Under the pieces are notes generated by a model that ran no database searches, had not been told where the DNA came from, and worked only from the letters and a program-made list of their open reading frames with translations. Positions 42,847-52,710 of a stretch of DNA of 64,000 nt are shown here, piece after piece (the first letter of the stretch is position 1; each line of letters starts with the position of its first letter). Made by a program: the position numbers and the translations under genes. This DNA comes from JAVKFY01 sp040223615 (lineage in GTDB: Bacteria; Pseudomonadota; Alphaproteobacteria; GCA-2731375): the NCBI GenBank assembly GCA_040223615.1, contig JAVKFY010000011.1:1-64000 (forward strand), written 5' to 3'.

Positions 42847-44094
42847 TTGAGCGGGGACGGCGACGAGGCGGTCCGGGCGCAGTACGAAGCCTATCCCTAT
42901 CCGCAGCGCGACCCGGCCGACGAAGCCAAGCGGCTGATCGCCGGCTCGCCCAGCGAACTGGTGGAACTGGAGCACTACGTCTTCGACGGCCGGCCGGTGG
43001 GGGCGGCGTTCCGGGCGCTGGTCGCCGGCGGCGGCACCGGCGACGGCACCATCATGCTGGCGCAGCAGTTGGCCGATCGCGGCGTCGGGCACGTTACCTA
43101 TCTGGACGTCTCCAGCGCCAGCCGGGCGACCTGCGAGGCGCGCGCCACCGCCCGCGGCCTGACCAATATCGACTTTCGCTCCGGCTCGCTGCTCGACGTC
43201 GCGGACATGGGGGTCGGACCGTTCGACTACGTCGATTGCTGCGGCGTGCTGCATCACCTGGACGATCCGGCGGCCGGATTGGCGGCCCTGGTCTCGGTAC
43301 TGAAGCCGGACGGCGGGCTCGGGCTGATGCTCTACGGTCCGTACGGGCGGACCGGGGTCTATGCGCTGCAGGGCGCGTTGCGGCGGCTGACAACAGACCT
43401 GGCGCCGGCGGAGAAGGTGGCGCGGGCCAAGACGCTGCTGGCCGGGCTGCCGAAAGAGCACTGGTTCGCGCGAAATCCCTATGTCGGCGACCACAAGGTC
43501 AGCGACGCCGGGCTGTACGACCTGCTGCTGCACAGCCGCGACCGTGCCTTCACCATCGACGAGATCGCCGAGCTGGCGGACGGCGCCGGCCTGCGGCTGA
43601 CCGGCCTGCTGCCGGGCGCGGCCTATGATCCGGCTGGTCTGATCCCCGATGCGGACCTGCGCAAGCGCGCGCGGGCGCTGCCCTGGCTGCAACGCGCGGC
43701 GCTGGCGGAGGAACTGGCCGGCAGCCACAAGACGCACGTGTTCTACGCCGTGCGCGCCGACAACGACGCCGGCGGCGGCGCCGACCCGGCGGCGCCGGAA
43801 GTCGTGCCGCTGCTGCGCCGGATCGACCGCACAGCCTTGGTCAAGGCGTTGCGGCAACGCCCCAGCTTCGCCGCCGAGGTCGCCGGCCGTCGCGCCACCG
43901 TGGTGCTGCCGCAGGGCGCGGCGGCACTGATCGACCTGTTCGACGGCAGGCGCGACCTGGCGACGATCCACAGGCTGCTGCAGGCGCAACAGCCGGTGGA
44001 TCGCAAAGCCTTCGATCGGCTCTGGCTGGCGGTCTATCGCGTTCTGAACGACCTCGACATGCTGCTGATCAGCCGCCCTGACCTGGCGCGCTAG
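42847..44094 (+). CDS. SAM-dependent methyltransferase (class I)
   Basis: A 415-residue protein. The first half has a class I methyltransferase core: VAGGGTGDGTIMLAQQLADR is motif I, YLDVSSASRATCEARA follows, and DYVDCCGVLHHLDDPAAGLA is the motif IV/V region, all preceded by YEAYPYPQRDPADE, a signature often seen at the start of these proteins. The last 170 residues are an extra domain of unknown role. The start is TTG at 42847, 10 bases after the quinone-oxidoreductase stop; no ATG or GTG gives the conserved N-terminus. Its TAG stop interlocks with that of the convergent DUF1127 gene in CTAG (44091-44094). Substrate unknown. Confidence 0.85.
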   Translation: MSGDGDEAVRAQYEAYPYPQRDPADEAKRLIAGSPSELVELEHYVFDGRPVGAAFRALVAGGGTGDGTIMLAQQLADRGVGHVTYLDVSSASRATCEARATARGLTNIDFRSGSLLDVADMGVGPFDYVDCCGVLHHLDDPAAGLAALVSVLKPDGGLGLMLYGPYGRTGVYALQGALRRLTTDLAPAEKVARAKTLLAGLPKEHWFARNPYVGDHKVSDAGLYDLLLHSRDRAFTIDEIAELADGAGLRLTGLLPGAAYDPAGLIPDADLRKRARALPWLQRAALAEELAGSHKTHVFYAVRADNDAGGGADPAAPEVVPLLRRIDRTALVKALRQRPSFAAEVAGRRATVVLPQGAAALIDLFDGRRDLATIHRLLQAQQPVDRKAFDRLWLAVYRVLNDLDMLLISRPDLAR

Positions 44095-44294
44095 GCGCGC
44101 CAGAAGGGTTTGCCGGTCTCGGTCGCGATCGCCATCCGGTCCAGGCCGATGTCCGACAGCATGCGGTCGTCGAGGCTGGCCAGCTGATGACGCTGATCGG
44201 CGCGCTCCTGCCATGCATATACGGCGCGGGCACCCGTCTCGAGAATCGAGAGCAGATCAATCGTCTTCATGTAGATGGGCAGGGTCCGGAGCAT
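44091..44294 (-). CDS. DUF1127 (YjiS-like) small protein
   Basis: A 67-residue protein with the DUF1127 core RADQRHQLASLDDRMLSDIG, the LDDRxLxDIGL arginine-rich pattern. Such small proteins have been tied to phosphate, carbon and RNA metabolism and to stress responses in alphaproteobacteria. AAGGAGGT, a near-perfect ribosome site, lies just upstream of ATG 44294; Met9 is a second option. It is divergent from a GcvA-like LysR gene with 104 bases between, a known neighbour arrangement, and the LysR protein may control it. Confidence 0.93.
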   Translation of the reverse strand: MLRTLPIYMKTIDLLSILETGARAVYAWQERADQRHQLASLDDRMLSDIGLDRMAIATETGKPFWRA

Positions 44295-44372
44295 GGCCTT
44301 ACCTCCTTCTGGCCTGTGATTGTGTTTATAAATCTATGGAGTTAGGGACTTGACCACAAACGATAGGTTCTC

Positions 44373-44396
44373 ATAAGTACCATTAAAGGAACTTAT
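44373..44396. promoter_or_regulatory. Imperfect dyad upstream of the LysR gene
   Basis: ATAAGTACC, ATTAAA and GGAACTTAT form a 9-6-9 inverted repeat with one mismatched pair. It ends two bases before the ATG of the LysR gene and includes its AAAGGA ribosome site. Position suggests autorepression by the LysR protein, or regulation of the divergent DUF1127 gene. Confidence 0.5.
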
Positions 44397-44398
44397 CG

Positions 44399-45298
44399 AT
44401 GTCAACACCGACCAGGCGCCGCCTGCCACCGCTCAACGCGCTACGCGCCTTCGAGGCCGCGGGCCGGCACTTGAGCTTCACCAATGCCGCCGACGAACTG
44501 GCGGTGACCCAGGCCGCGGTCAGCCACCAGGTCAAGGCCCTGGAGGAATGGTTCGGCCAGCCGCTGTTCCGGCGCCGTAACCGGCAGGTGTTCCTGACCG
44601 AGATGGGCCAGGCCTACCTGCCGGCGGTGACCACGGCGCTGGACGGGCTGGACGAGGCGACCCGGCGGCTGATGCGCAAGGACGACGCCGGCCGGCTCAC
44701 GGTCTCGGCGCTGGCTTCCTTCGCCACCACCTGGCTGGTCGGCCGGCTGGGTCATTTCCGCGACCGGCACCCGAATATCGACGTGCATCTCAACGTCGAC
44801 GACCGGCTGGCCGACTTCGACCGCGAGGACGTCGACGCGGCGATCCGCTACGGCGCCGGCGGCTGGCCCAACCTGAAGGTGATCAAGTTCCTGACGGAAG
44901 AGATGTTTCCGGTCTGCAGCCCGGCGCTGCTGAACGGGCCGAAGCCGTTGCGCGAGCCGGCCGACCTGCAACGGCACACGCTGTTGCATGACGACATGCG
45001 GGTTGACTGGCGGATGTGGTTCATGGCGGCGGGGCTGGAAGGGATCGATGCCACCCGGGGGCCGGGCTACAACTCATCGGCGCTGGTGATTCAGGCGGCA
45101 ATTGGCGGTCAGGGCATCGCGCTGGGGCGGAGCCCGCTGGTGCAGGCCGATCTGGCGGCGGGTCGGCTGGTGAAGCCGTTCGACCTCACGCTGCCCAGTG
45201 AATATGCCTTCTACCTGGTCTATCCGGAGACCTCGGCGACCTTGCCGAAGATCGCGGCGTTTACCGAATGGCTGCTGGAAGTCGCCAGCGAACGCTAG
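44399..45298 (+). CDS. LysR-family regulator, GcvA-like
   Basis: A 299-residue LysR-type regulator. Its HTH (RRLPPLNALRAFEAAGRHLS, FTNAADELAVTQAAVSHQVK, LFRRRNRQVFLTEMGQAYLP) matches the GcvA subgroup by wording, and the effector domain covers the rest. GcvA proteins often control glycine cleavage or adjacent genes; the gcv operon here is 22 kb away and riboswitch-controlled, so a role there is unproven. The dyad upstream suggests autoregulation. ATG at 44399. Confidence 0.9.
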   Translation: MSTPTRRRLPPLNALRAFEAAGRHLSFTNAADELAVTQAAVSHQVKALEEWFGQPLFRRRNRQVFLTEMGQAYLPAVTTALDGLDEATRRLMRKDDAGRLTVSALASFATTWLVGRLGHFRDRHPNIDVHLNVDDRLADFDREDVDAAIRYGAGGWPNLKVIKFLTEEMFPVCSPALLNGPKPLREPADLQRHTLLHDDMRVDWRMWFMAAGLEGIDATRGPGYNSSALVIQAAIGGQGIALGRSPLVQADLAAGRLVKPFDLTLPSEYAFYLVYPETSATLPKIAAFTEWLLEVASER

Positions 45299-45310
45299 TT
45301 TGAGCGCCAG

Positions 45311-45643
45311 CTAGTGGCAGGTGACCCGCGGCGCCAACAGCGCCAAGATCTTGGCCAGCCGCGTTTCGCGGGCGACGACGCGGCCGCCGCGCAAGCTGAT
45401 CGAGAAGCCGCCATCGGCGTGCTTGGCCAGGATCATGCACCCGTCGGCCGGCTCGCGGCTGAACAACGCCACGGCGTGGCGGCCACCGAGCGTGGAGAAC
45501 CCAGCCCACGGCGAGAGGCTGGCATTGCGGTCGAACCAGTCGCTGACCTGCGCCAGATCGTCGGCCTCGAAGCGCACCCGCTCGTCGACCACGGTCTTGC
45601 TGACCGGGAGCATCGCCGCCGCCGCGCGTACCCACTGCTGCAT
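45311..45643 (-). CDS. Hypothetical protein, 110 residues
   Basis: A short protein from ATG 45643 with GGAGG upstream, so translation is likely. Sequence features: a basic start (MQQWVRAAAAMLPVSK), an acidic segment (VRFEADDLAQVSDWFDRNAS), AVALFSREPADGCMILAKHA and a late hydrophobic ILALLAPR. No signal peptide or membrane helix, and no family recognised. It is convergent with the LysR gene and has no same-strand partner close by. Confidence 0.6.
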   Translation of the reverse strand: MQQWVRAAAAMLPVSKTVVDERVRFEADDLAQVSDWFDRNASLSPWAGFSTLGGRHAVALFSREPADGCMILAKHADGGFSISLRGGRVVARETRLAKILALLAPRVTCH

Positions 45644-45871
45644 CTGTCCGCCTCCTGTCCTGTTCGCCCGAGGGCCACTCTTCGCTGCTACGGTTAACGT
45701 CGTGTTAAGCCCACTTAATGCGAGTGAGGACCGTCACCGTGACGGCGGAAAATGGCGGTTTCGGCAAGTTTTCAGGGCGATTTCGGGGCACGCGGTGTGA
45801 CACCGCGCACAGAATCGGTCACCCAACCGTCATACCCGGTGACGGCGCTCACACGCCGGTCGTAACCGGCG
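45644..45871. other. Intergenic region with palindromes, before the acetoacetyl-CoA synthetase stop
   Basis: The 228 bases hold no gene. They contain a perfect palindrome around CGCGGTGTGACACCGCG (45791-45807) and a perfect 7-bp hairpin CGCCGGT/ACCGGCG (45854-45871) directly after the acetoacetyl-CoA synthetase stop on the minus strand. The latter may act as a transcription terminator, though no T run follows. The AT-richer part near 45690-45730 may carry the promoter of the hypothetical gene. Confidence 0.4.
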
Positions 45872-47827
<1,956 letters not shown>

Positions 47828-47931
47828 GGTCCGGGCTCCCTTCTCGAATCCGACCGGATTATCGCGCGCTGCGACGGTACGGCGCCACCTGCTAAGGTGC
47901 CGCAGGTGCAAATGGAGCGAGGGTGGCTAGC

Positions 47932-48651
47932 ATGAGCGACATCGGCATCGTCATCGGCGTGGGCGCCTCGAACGGCTTGGGCGCGGCGGTTGCGCGGCGC
48001 TATGCCGTTGGCGGACTCCGCGTGCTGGTCGCCGGCCGCACGGCGGCGAAGGTCGGGCAGGTCGCGGAGGAAATCCGCGCGGCCGGCGGGACCGCCGAAC
48101 CCCGCGTGTGCGACGTCACCGACGCGGCACAGGTCGACGCGCTGTTCGCCGGCGCGTCCGATCCGGTCAAGGCCGTCGTCTACAACGCCGGCAACAACCG
48201 GCGCATCGCGTTCGCCGACCTGGACGCTGCGACCTTCGAGGACTTCTGGCGCGTCGGCTGCCTCGGTGGCTTCCATACGGCGAAGGCGGCGATCCCCTCC
48301 CTGCTGAAAGCTGGCGGCGGATCGCTGATCTTCACCGGCGCCTCTGCGTCGATGCGTGGCCGGCCGTACTTCGCCCATTTCGCCGCCGCCAAGGCTGGAC
48401 TGCGCAGCTTGGCGCAGGCCGTGGCTCGCGAGTACGGGTCGCAGGGCGTGCATGTCGGCCACGTCGTGGTCGACGGCGTCATCGACGGCGAGATCGTGCG
48501 CAACCGCCTCGCCAGCTACCTGGAGCAGCTCGGTGAGGACGGCGCGCTGAACCCCGACGACATGGCCGACGCCTTCTGGAATCTGCACACTCAGCCGCGC
48601 AGCACCTGGACGCACGAGATCGACCTGCGTCCGTTCAAGGAAACCTGGTAG
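47932..48651 (+). CDS. SDR-family oxidoreductase lacking the usual catalytic tyrosine
   Basis: A 239-residue short-chain dehydrogenase-like protein with the cofactor motif VIGVGASNGLGAAVARRYAV and the NNAG-equivalent VVYNAGNNRRIAFADL. The active-site region reads GRPYFAHFAAAKAGLRSL, so the tyrosine of YxxxK is replaced by phenylalanine (FAAAK). The change appears in some SDR relatives, so it may be a distinct subgroup rather than a defect. ATG 47932 is used; a GTG at 47923 in the same frame is also possible. It is divergent from the acetoacetyl-CoA synthetase gene with about 100 bases between them. Confidence 0.85.
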   Translation: MSDIGIVIGVGASNGLGAAVARRYAVGGLRVLVAGRTAAKVGQVAEEIRAAGGTAEPRVCDVTDAAQVDALFAGASDPVKAVVYNAGNNRRIAFADLDAATFEDFWRVGCLGGFHTAKAAIPSLLKAGGGSLIFTGASASMRGRPYFAHFAAAKAGLRSLAQAVAREYGSQGVHVGHVVVDGVIDGEIVRNRLASYLEQLGEDGALNPDDMADAFWNLHTQPRSTWTHEIDLRPFKETW

Positions 48652-48654
48652 CGG

Positions 48655-49683
48655 CTAATCGCGCAGCAGGTCGAGCGCCTGCTCAATCAGCTCGATCTGC
48701 GCTTTCGGTGCCTTCGCCTGCGGGTTCAGCACCAAGCCGTTGATCCCGGCGGCCCGGTAGACGCGAAAGCGCTCGCGGACCATGTCGGGCGTGCCGATGG
48801 CGCCGAACTTGAGGATCATGTCGTCGGTGACGCGCTCGACCGCCTGGTCGCGCTTGCCCTGCTTCCACAGCGACTGGATCGCCTTGGCGTCGTCCTCGAA
48901 ACCGGCGCGGCAGTAGGCGTCGTTGTAGAAGTTGGTCTTGGCCGAGCCCATCGCGCCCATGCGGAAGGCCAGCGACGGCCGGCCAGCCTCGATCAACTCT
49001 TCCACGTTCTCGCCGATGGCAAGCGCACAGCTCGCGTGCAGCTCGATGTCGGCCAGTGTTCGGCCGGCGGCCTTGGCACCTTTGCGGATGTGGTCGAAAT
49101 GCACCTCGGCGTGATCCGGCGAGAAGCAGGTTCCGAGCCAGCCGTCCGCCGCCTCGCCGGTGAATTCGAGCGACTTCGGCGCCAGCGTGGCCAGAAATAT
49201 CGGGATCTCGGCCGGCGGGAAGTCGAGCCGGATCGCCTTGCCTTCGCCGCCCTCGCGCGGCAGCAGATGGTGCTTGCCCTGGTAGCTGATCTTTTCGCCC
49301 CGGAAGGCCATGCGCACGATGTCGACGGTCTCGCGCAGGCGGCTCAATGGCTGGGCGTAGGGCACGCCATGCAGCCCTTCGACCACCTGCGGCCCGCTCA
49401 CCCCCAGACCCAGGACGAACCGGCCGCCGGAGAGGTGATGCATCGACAGCGCGGTGATCGCGGTCATCGCCGGCGCCCGGGCGCTGATCTGCGCGATCCC
49501 GGTGCCGAGCTTGATGTTCCGGGTTTGGCCGGCCAGGAAGGCCAGCGTGGTGAAGGCGTCCATGCCCCAGGCTTCGGCCGACCAGGCGTAGTCGACGCCC
49601 ATGCGGTCGGCGGCCTGGACGAAGTCGACCAGCTCGGTGCGCTCGCCACGGTCATAGCCGCCGACGGATATCGATGTTTTCAT
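48655..49683 (-). CDS. LLM-class flavin-dependent oxidoreductase
   Basis: A 342-residue TIM-barrel protein of the luciferase-like monooxygenase superfamily (F420- or FMN-dependent). Characteristic segments are ADRMGVDYAWSAEAWGMDAF, LGTGIAQISARAPAMTAITA, GGRFVLGLGVSGPQVVEGLH and ADGWLGTCFSPDHAEVHF. The cofactor and substrate are not predicted; the wording in this group often marks F420-type enzymes, but this organism type may not make F420. It ends 4 bases from the SDR stop (convergent) and is divergent from the acyl-CoA-dehydrogenase-like gene. Confidence 0.9.
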   Translation of the reverse strand: MKTSISVGGYDRGERTELVDFVQAADRMGVDYAWSAEAWGMDAFTTLAFLAGQTRNIKLGTGIAQISARAPAMTAITALSMHHLSGGRFVLGLGVSGPQVVEGLHGVPYAQPLSRLRETVDIVRMAFRGEKISYQGKHHLLPREGGEGKAIRLDFPPAEIPIFLATLAPKSLEFTGEAADGWLGTCFSPDHAEVHFDHIRKGAKAAGRTLADIELHASCALAIGENVEELIEAGRPSLAFRMGAMGSAKTNFYNDAYCRAGFEDDAKAIQSLWKQGKRDQAVERVTDDMILKFGAIGTPDMVRERFRVYRAAGINGLVLNPQAKAPKAQIELIEQALDLLRD

Positions 49684-49775
49684 CGGCCCATTATGGCGCG
49701 CGGGTCGGCCGCGGCAAACGTTCCAACGCTGTTAGCGCGGCGATATGCTGCGTCGAGACGTTCGTCGGGGAAGCG

Positions 49776-50939
49776 ATGCCATCCAGCATGCAAGTCGGTG
49801 CCAATCACGAAGTCGATCGTGCGGACCTGCTCGCGCGCGTGGCCACCTTGTCACCGCTGCTGGAAAGTACGGCTTCGGCCTCGGAGGCCGCCGGCTCGAT
49901 GATACCGGAGGCCGTCGAGGCGCTGCGCGATGCCGGCCTGTTCCGGTTGTGGTCGCCACGCGAAGTCGGCGGCTACGACATCAGCGCGCCCGACCAGCTC
50001 GAAATCCTGGTTGCCGTGGCACGCATCGACATGTCGGCCTGCTGGACGTTGATGATCGGTAATTCCGGCAGCGCCGTGATGGCCTCGCGGCTGCCGGACG
50101 AGGGCGTCGGCCGGCTTTTCGGCGATAGCGCCTGGCCCACGGCGGCGTCATCGCTGGCACCGAGCGGGCGCGCCCGACGCTGCGAGGGCGGCTATCGCAT
50201 CAATGGCCGATGGGGCTTCGGCAGCGGTATCCGCCACGCCATCGGTGCCATGACGAACTGCCTGGTCGACGACCCTCATGATAGCGCGCCGGCACAGATC
50301 AGCGCCTTCGTCCCGGTCGAGCAGCTCGACATCCTCGACGACTGGCACGTGCCCGGGCTTCGCGGTACCGGGAGCAACTCCTACGCCGCCGCCGACGTCT
50401 TCGTGCCGGACCATTTCATCGCGACATTGCGGCCCTTGAAAATCCATCGCGGCGGTGCGCGCGCGGCCGGATTGCCGTTGCGGCTGCCGATCGAACACGG
50501 CGCGGTGGCGCTTGGCGGCGCCCGTCGCGCGATCGACGAGGTGACGACACAGGCGATCGGCAAGCGACGTCTGGCCGAGACCCGGACGGTCGCGGATTCC
50601 CAAAGCTTCCAGGTCGAGCTCGGTCGACTGGAAGCGCAGCATGCCAGCCTGCTGGCCGGTGCGCGCGCGGCGGCGGCGGATTTCGAGAGTGCGCTCGGTG
50701 GTCCGGCGGACGCACTTGCGGACGCGGCCGCGATGCTGCGCGCGGTCTGCGCCCATGCGACCGAGGGTTGCCAGGCGATCGTCAACCGCTGTCTTCGTTT
50801 CGCCGGCGCCGGCGCCATCATGCCGGGCAACCCGCTGGAACGACTGCAGCGCGACATGACGGTCGCCGCGCAGCATTACGTGGTCGCTGACAGCGCATAC
50901 GAGGGACTCGGCCAGCGCCGCCTTGGCCTGACGCCGTGA
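49776..50939 (+). CDS. Acyl-CoA-dehydrogenase-fold flavoprotein (group D monooxygenase-like)
   Basis: The 387-residue protein has the acyl-CoA dehydrogenase fold: an N-terminal helical part with EALRDAGLFRLWSPREVGGY, a beta-domain with SGRARRCEGGYRINGRWGFG and a helical C-terminus with TEGCQAIVNRCLRFAGAGAI. The catalytic base glutamate expected in true dehydrogenases is not evident, so it is closer to flavin monooxygenases of the HsaA/DszC-like group that hydroxylate aromatics with a separate reductase. It is followed 47 bases later by a VOC protein gene, a combination seen in aromatic-ring catabolism. ATG at 49776 is used; the frame opens upstream to 49674. Confidence 0.85.
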   Translation: MPSSMQVGANHEVDRADLLARVATLSPLLESTASASEAAGSMIPEAVEALRDAGLFRLWSPREVGGYDISAPDQLEILVAVARIDMSACWTLMIGNSGSAVMASRLPDEGVGRLFGDSAWPTAASSLAPSGRARRCEGGYRINGRWGFGSGIRHAIGAMTNCLVDDPHDSAPAQISAFVPVEQLDILDDWHVPGLRGTGSNSYAAADVFVPDHFIATLRPLKIHRGGARAAGLPLRLPIEHGAVALGGARRAIDEVTTQAIGKRRLAETRTVADSQSFQVELGRLEAQHASLLAGARAAAADFESALGGPADALADAAAMLRAVCAHATEGCQAIVNRCLRFAGAGAIMPGNPLERLQRDMTVAAQHYVVADSAYEGLGQRRLGLTP

Positions 50940-50986
50940 AATTGAACGGGCCCGGCTGCGGCCGGGACGGAAAGGGATAGCGAACG

Positions 50987-51517
50987 ATGGGTCTGAAACT
51001 CTCGCACACCTTCATCGCGGTGGCCGACCTCGACAAGGTCGTGCCGTTCTATACCGACATTCTCGGCTTCGAGATTACCGACCGCGGCCATATCACCGAA
51101 GAGACCGAGGCCGTGTTCATGAGCCAGGATCCTGCCAACCATCACCAGATCGCGTTGGCGAACTCGCTCAAGGATGGCCGGAAGGCGGGCCTGCAGGGCC
51201 ATGTCGCCTTTCGCATGGAGTCGTTGGACGAACTCAGGGCGCTGAAGAAGCATTTGCAGGCGAAAGGGATTGCCATCGGCCGCGAGCTCTCGCACGGCAA
51301 TGCCTGGTCGCTCTACGTCACCGACCCGGAGGGCAACGGAGTCGAATGCTTCGTCGACACGCCTTTCCACGTCAGTCAGCCACAGGGCAAGCCGACCAAT
51401 ATCGACCTCGACGATGCGGCGCTGCTGGCCAAGACCAGGGACGACTTCGGCCACGAACCTGAATTCGGTACCTACGCGGATTGGCAGGATCGATTTCGCG
51501 CCCGGCTGGAAAAGTAG
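50987..51517 (+). CDS. VOC-family (glyoxalase / extradiol dioxygenase-like) metalloprotein
   Basis: A 176-residue protein with the two-module betaalphabetabetabeta fold. Candidate metal ligands are His in KLSHTFIAVADLD, His in LQGHVAFRMESLDE and the acidic NGVECFVDTP near the C-terminus. This resembles methylmalonyl-CoA epimerase, glyoxalase and extradiol dioxygenase relatives. Because the preceding gene is a group D flavoprotein, an aromatic-catabolism role is the best guess. AAAGGGA lies before ATG 50987. Confidence 0.88.
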   Translation: MGLKLSHTFIAVADLDKVVPFYTDILGFEITDRGHITEETEAVFMSQDPANHHQIALANSLKDGRKAGLQGHVAFRMESLDELRALKKHLQAKGIAIGRELSHGNAWSLYVTDPEGNGVECFVDTPFHVSQPQGKPTNIDLDDAALLAKTRDDFGHEPEFGTYADWQDRFRARLEK

Positions 51518-51677
51518 CTGGGTTTCGCCCTCCCATCGCCGTTCCGCGCCGAGCGGACGCTTGAGGCCGCCGCGCCGCTGAACGCGGTTCGCGAATAGCC
51601 GTTGGGACGCGCGGACCGGGCATGCGGAAAGCGCGCTGGTGAGACGGCGGGCGCGCGTGCGATAGACTGCGCCGTCG

Positions 51678-52646
51678 ATGTCCAGAACCAAACATGCCCA
51701 TTCCGCCGGTGTCCGCCTGCGCTCTGTCCAGATGCGCCTGGGGCGCCTGGCGCCGAACGTGCGCGGGGCGCTCTGGGTGCTGCTGGGCTGCGTGCTGTTC
51801 ACCGGCATGGGCACGCTGGTGAAGCTGCTGTCGGCGAGTTTCGACAGCTTTCAATTGGCCTTCTTCCGCGCCGCGTTCGGGTTCCTGGCGGTGCTGCCGT
51901 TCGTGGCCCGCAACCGCTTCGTGGCGCTACGCACCCGGCGCCTGGGCGCGCACATCTCACGCAGCGTGCTGGGCGCCGCGGCGATGCTGTGCGGATTCTA
52001 CGCACTGACCCACCTCTCCTATGCCGACGCGGTGTCGCTGAGCTACGCCCGGCCGTTGTTCCTGATCCCGCTGGCGGTGATCTTTCTGGGCGAGCAGGTC
52101 CGCGTGCGGCGCTGGGCCGCCACCGGGGTCGGCTTCATCGGCGTGCTGATCATGCTGCGGCCGGGTCACGCGCCGGACCTGGCGATCTTCGTGGCGTTGG
52201 CCGGCGCGGCGCTGGTCGCCGTGGTCACGGTGCTGATCAAGCGGCTGTCGCAGACCGAGCGGCCGGAGACCCTGCTGTTCTACTTCGGGGTGATCTCGAC
52301 CTCGGTGGCGCTGGTGCCGGCGCTGCTGGTGTGGCGCCAGCCGACCTTCGGCGAGCTCCTGCTGCTGCTGGCGATCGGCGCCTGCGCGGCCTCGGGGCAG
52401 TACTGCACCGTGCGCAGCTTCAAGGTCGGCGAGGCGACGGCCGTGATCCCGTTCGACTATTCCCGGCTGCTGATGGCCGGCGTCATCGGCTTTTTCCTGT
52501 TCGCCGAGGTGCCGGACATCTGGACGATCTGCGGTGCCGCCGTGATCGTCGTCTCCACGCTCTACATCGCCCTGCGCGAGGCCCAGCTCGGCAAGCAACC
52601 GCGTCCGGCGCATCCCGCCATCGATCCGCCGGCCACGCCGCGCTGA
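51678..52646 (+). CDS. DMT-family (EamA) transporter
   Basis: The 322-residue membrane protein has ten predicted hydrophobic segments in two EamA halves, for example LWVLLGCVLFTGMGTLVKLL, FGFLAVLPFVARNRFVAL, GAAAMLCGFYALTHLSYADA, LFLIPLAVIFLGEQVRVRRW, LIMLRPGHAPDLAIFVALAG and GVIGFFLFAEVPDIWTI. This fold exports or imports small metabolites, and the substrate cannot be predicted. ATG at 51678 gives a short cytoplasmic basic N-terminus. Confidence 0.9.
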   Translation: MSRTKHAHSAGVRLRSVQMRLGRLAPNVRGALWVLLGCVLFTGMGTLVKLLSASFDSFQLAFFRAAFGFLAVLPFVARNRFVALRTRRLGAHISRSVLGAAAMLCGFYALTHLSYADAVSLSYARPLFLIPLAVIFLGEQVRVRRWAATGVGFIGVLIMLRPGHAPDLAIFVALAGAALVAVVTVLIKRLSQTERPETLLFYFGVISTSVALVPALLVWRQPTFGELLLLLAIGACAASGQYCTVRSFKVGEATAVIPFDYSRLLMAGVIGFFLFAEVPDIWTICGAAVIVVSTLYIALREAQLGKQPRPAHPAIDPPATPR

Positions 52647-52710
52647 CCCGTCAATGGGTTTTCCGTCATCCCTCGGATGCTATGGTTACGTCCAGCGAGG
52701 GAGAATCGAG

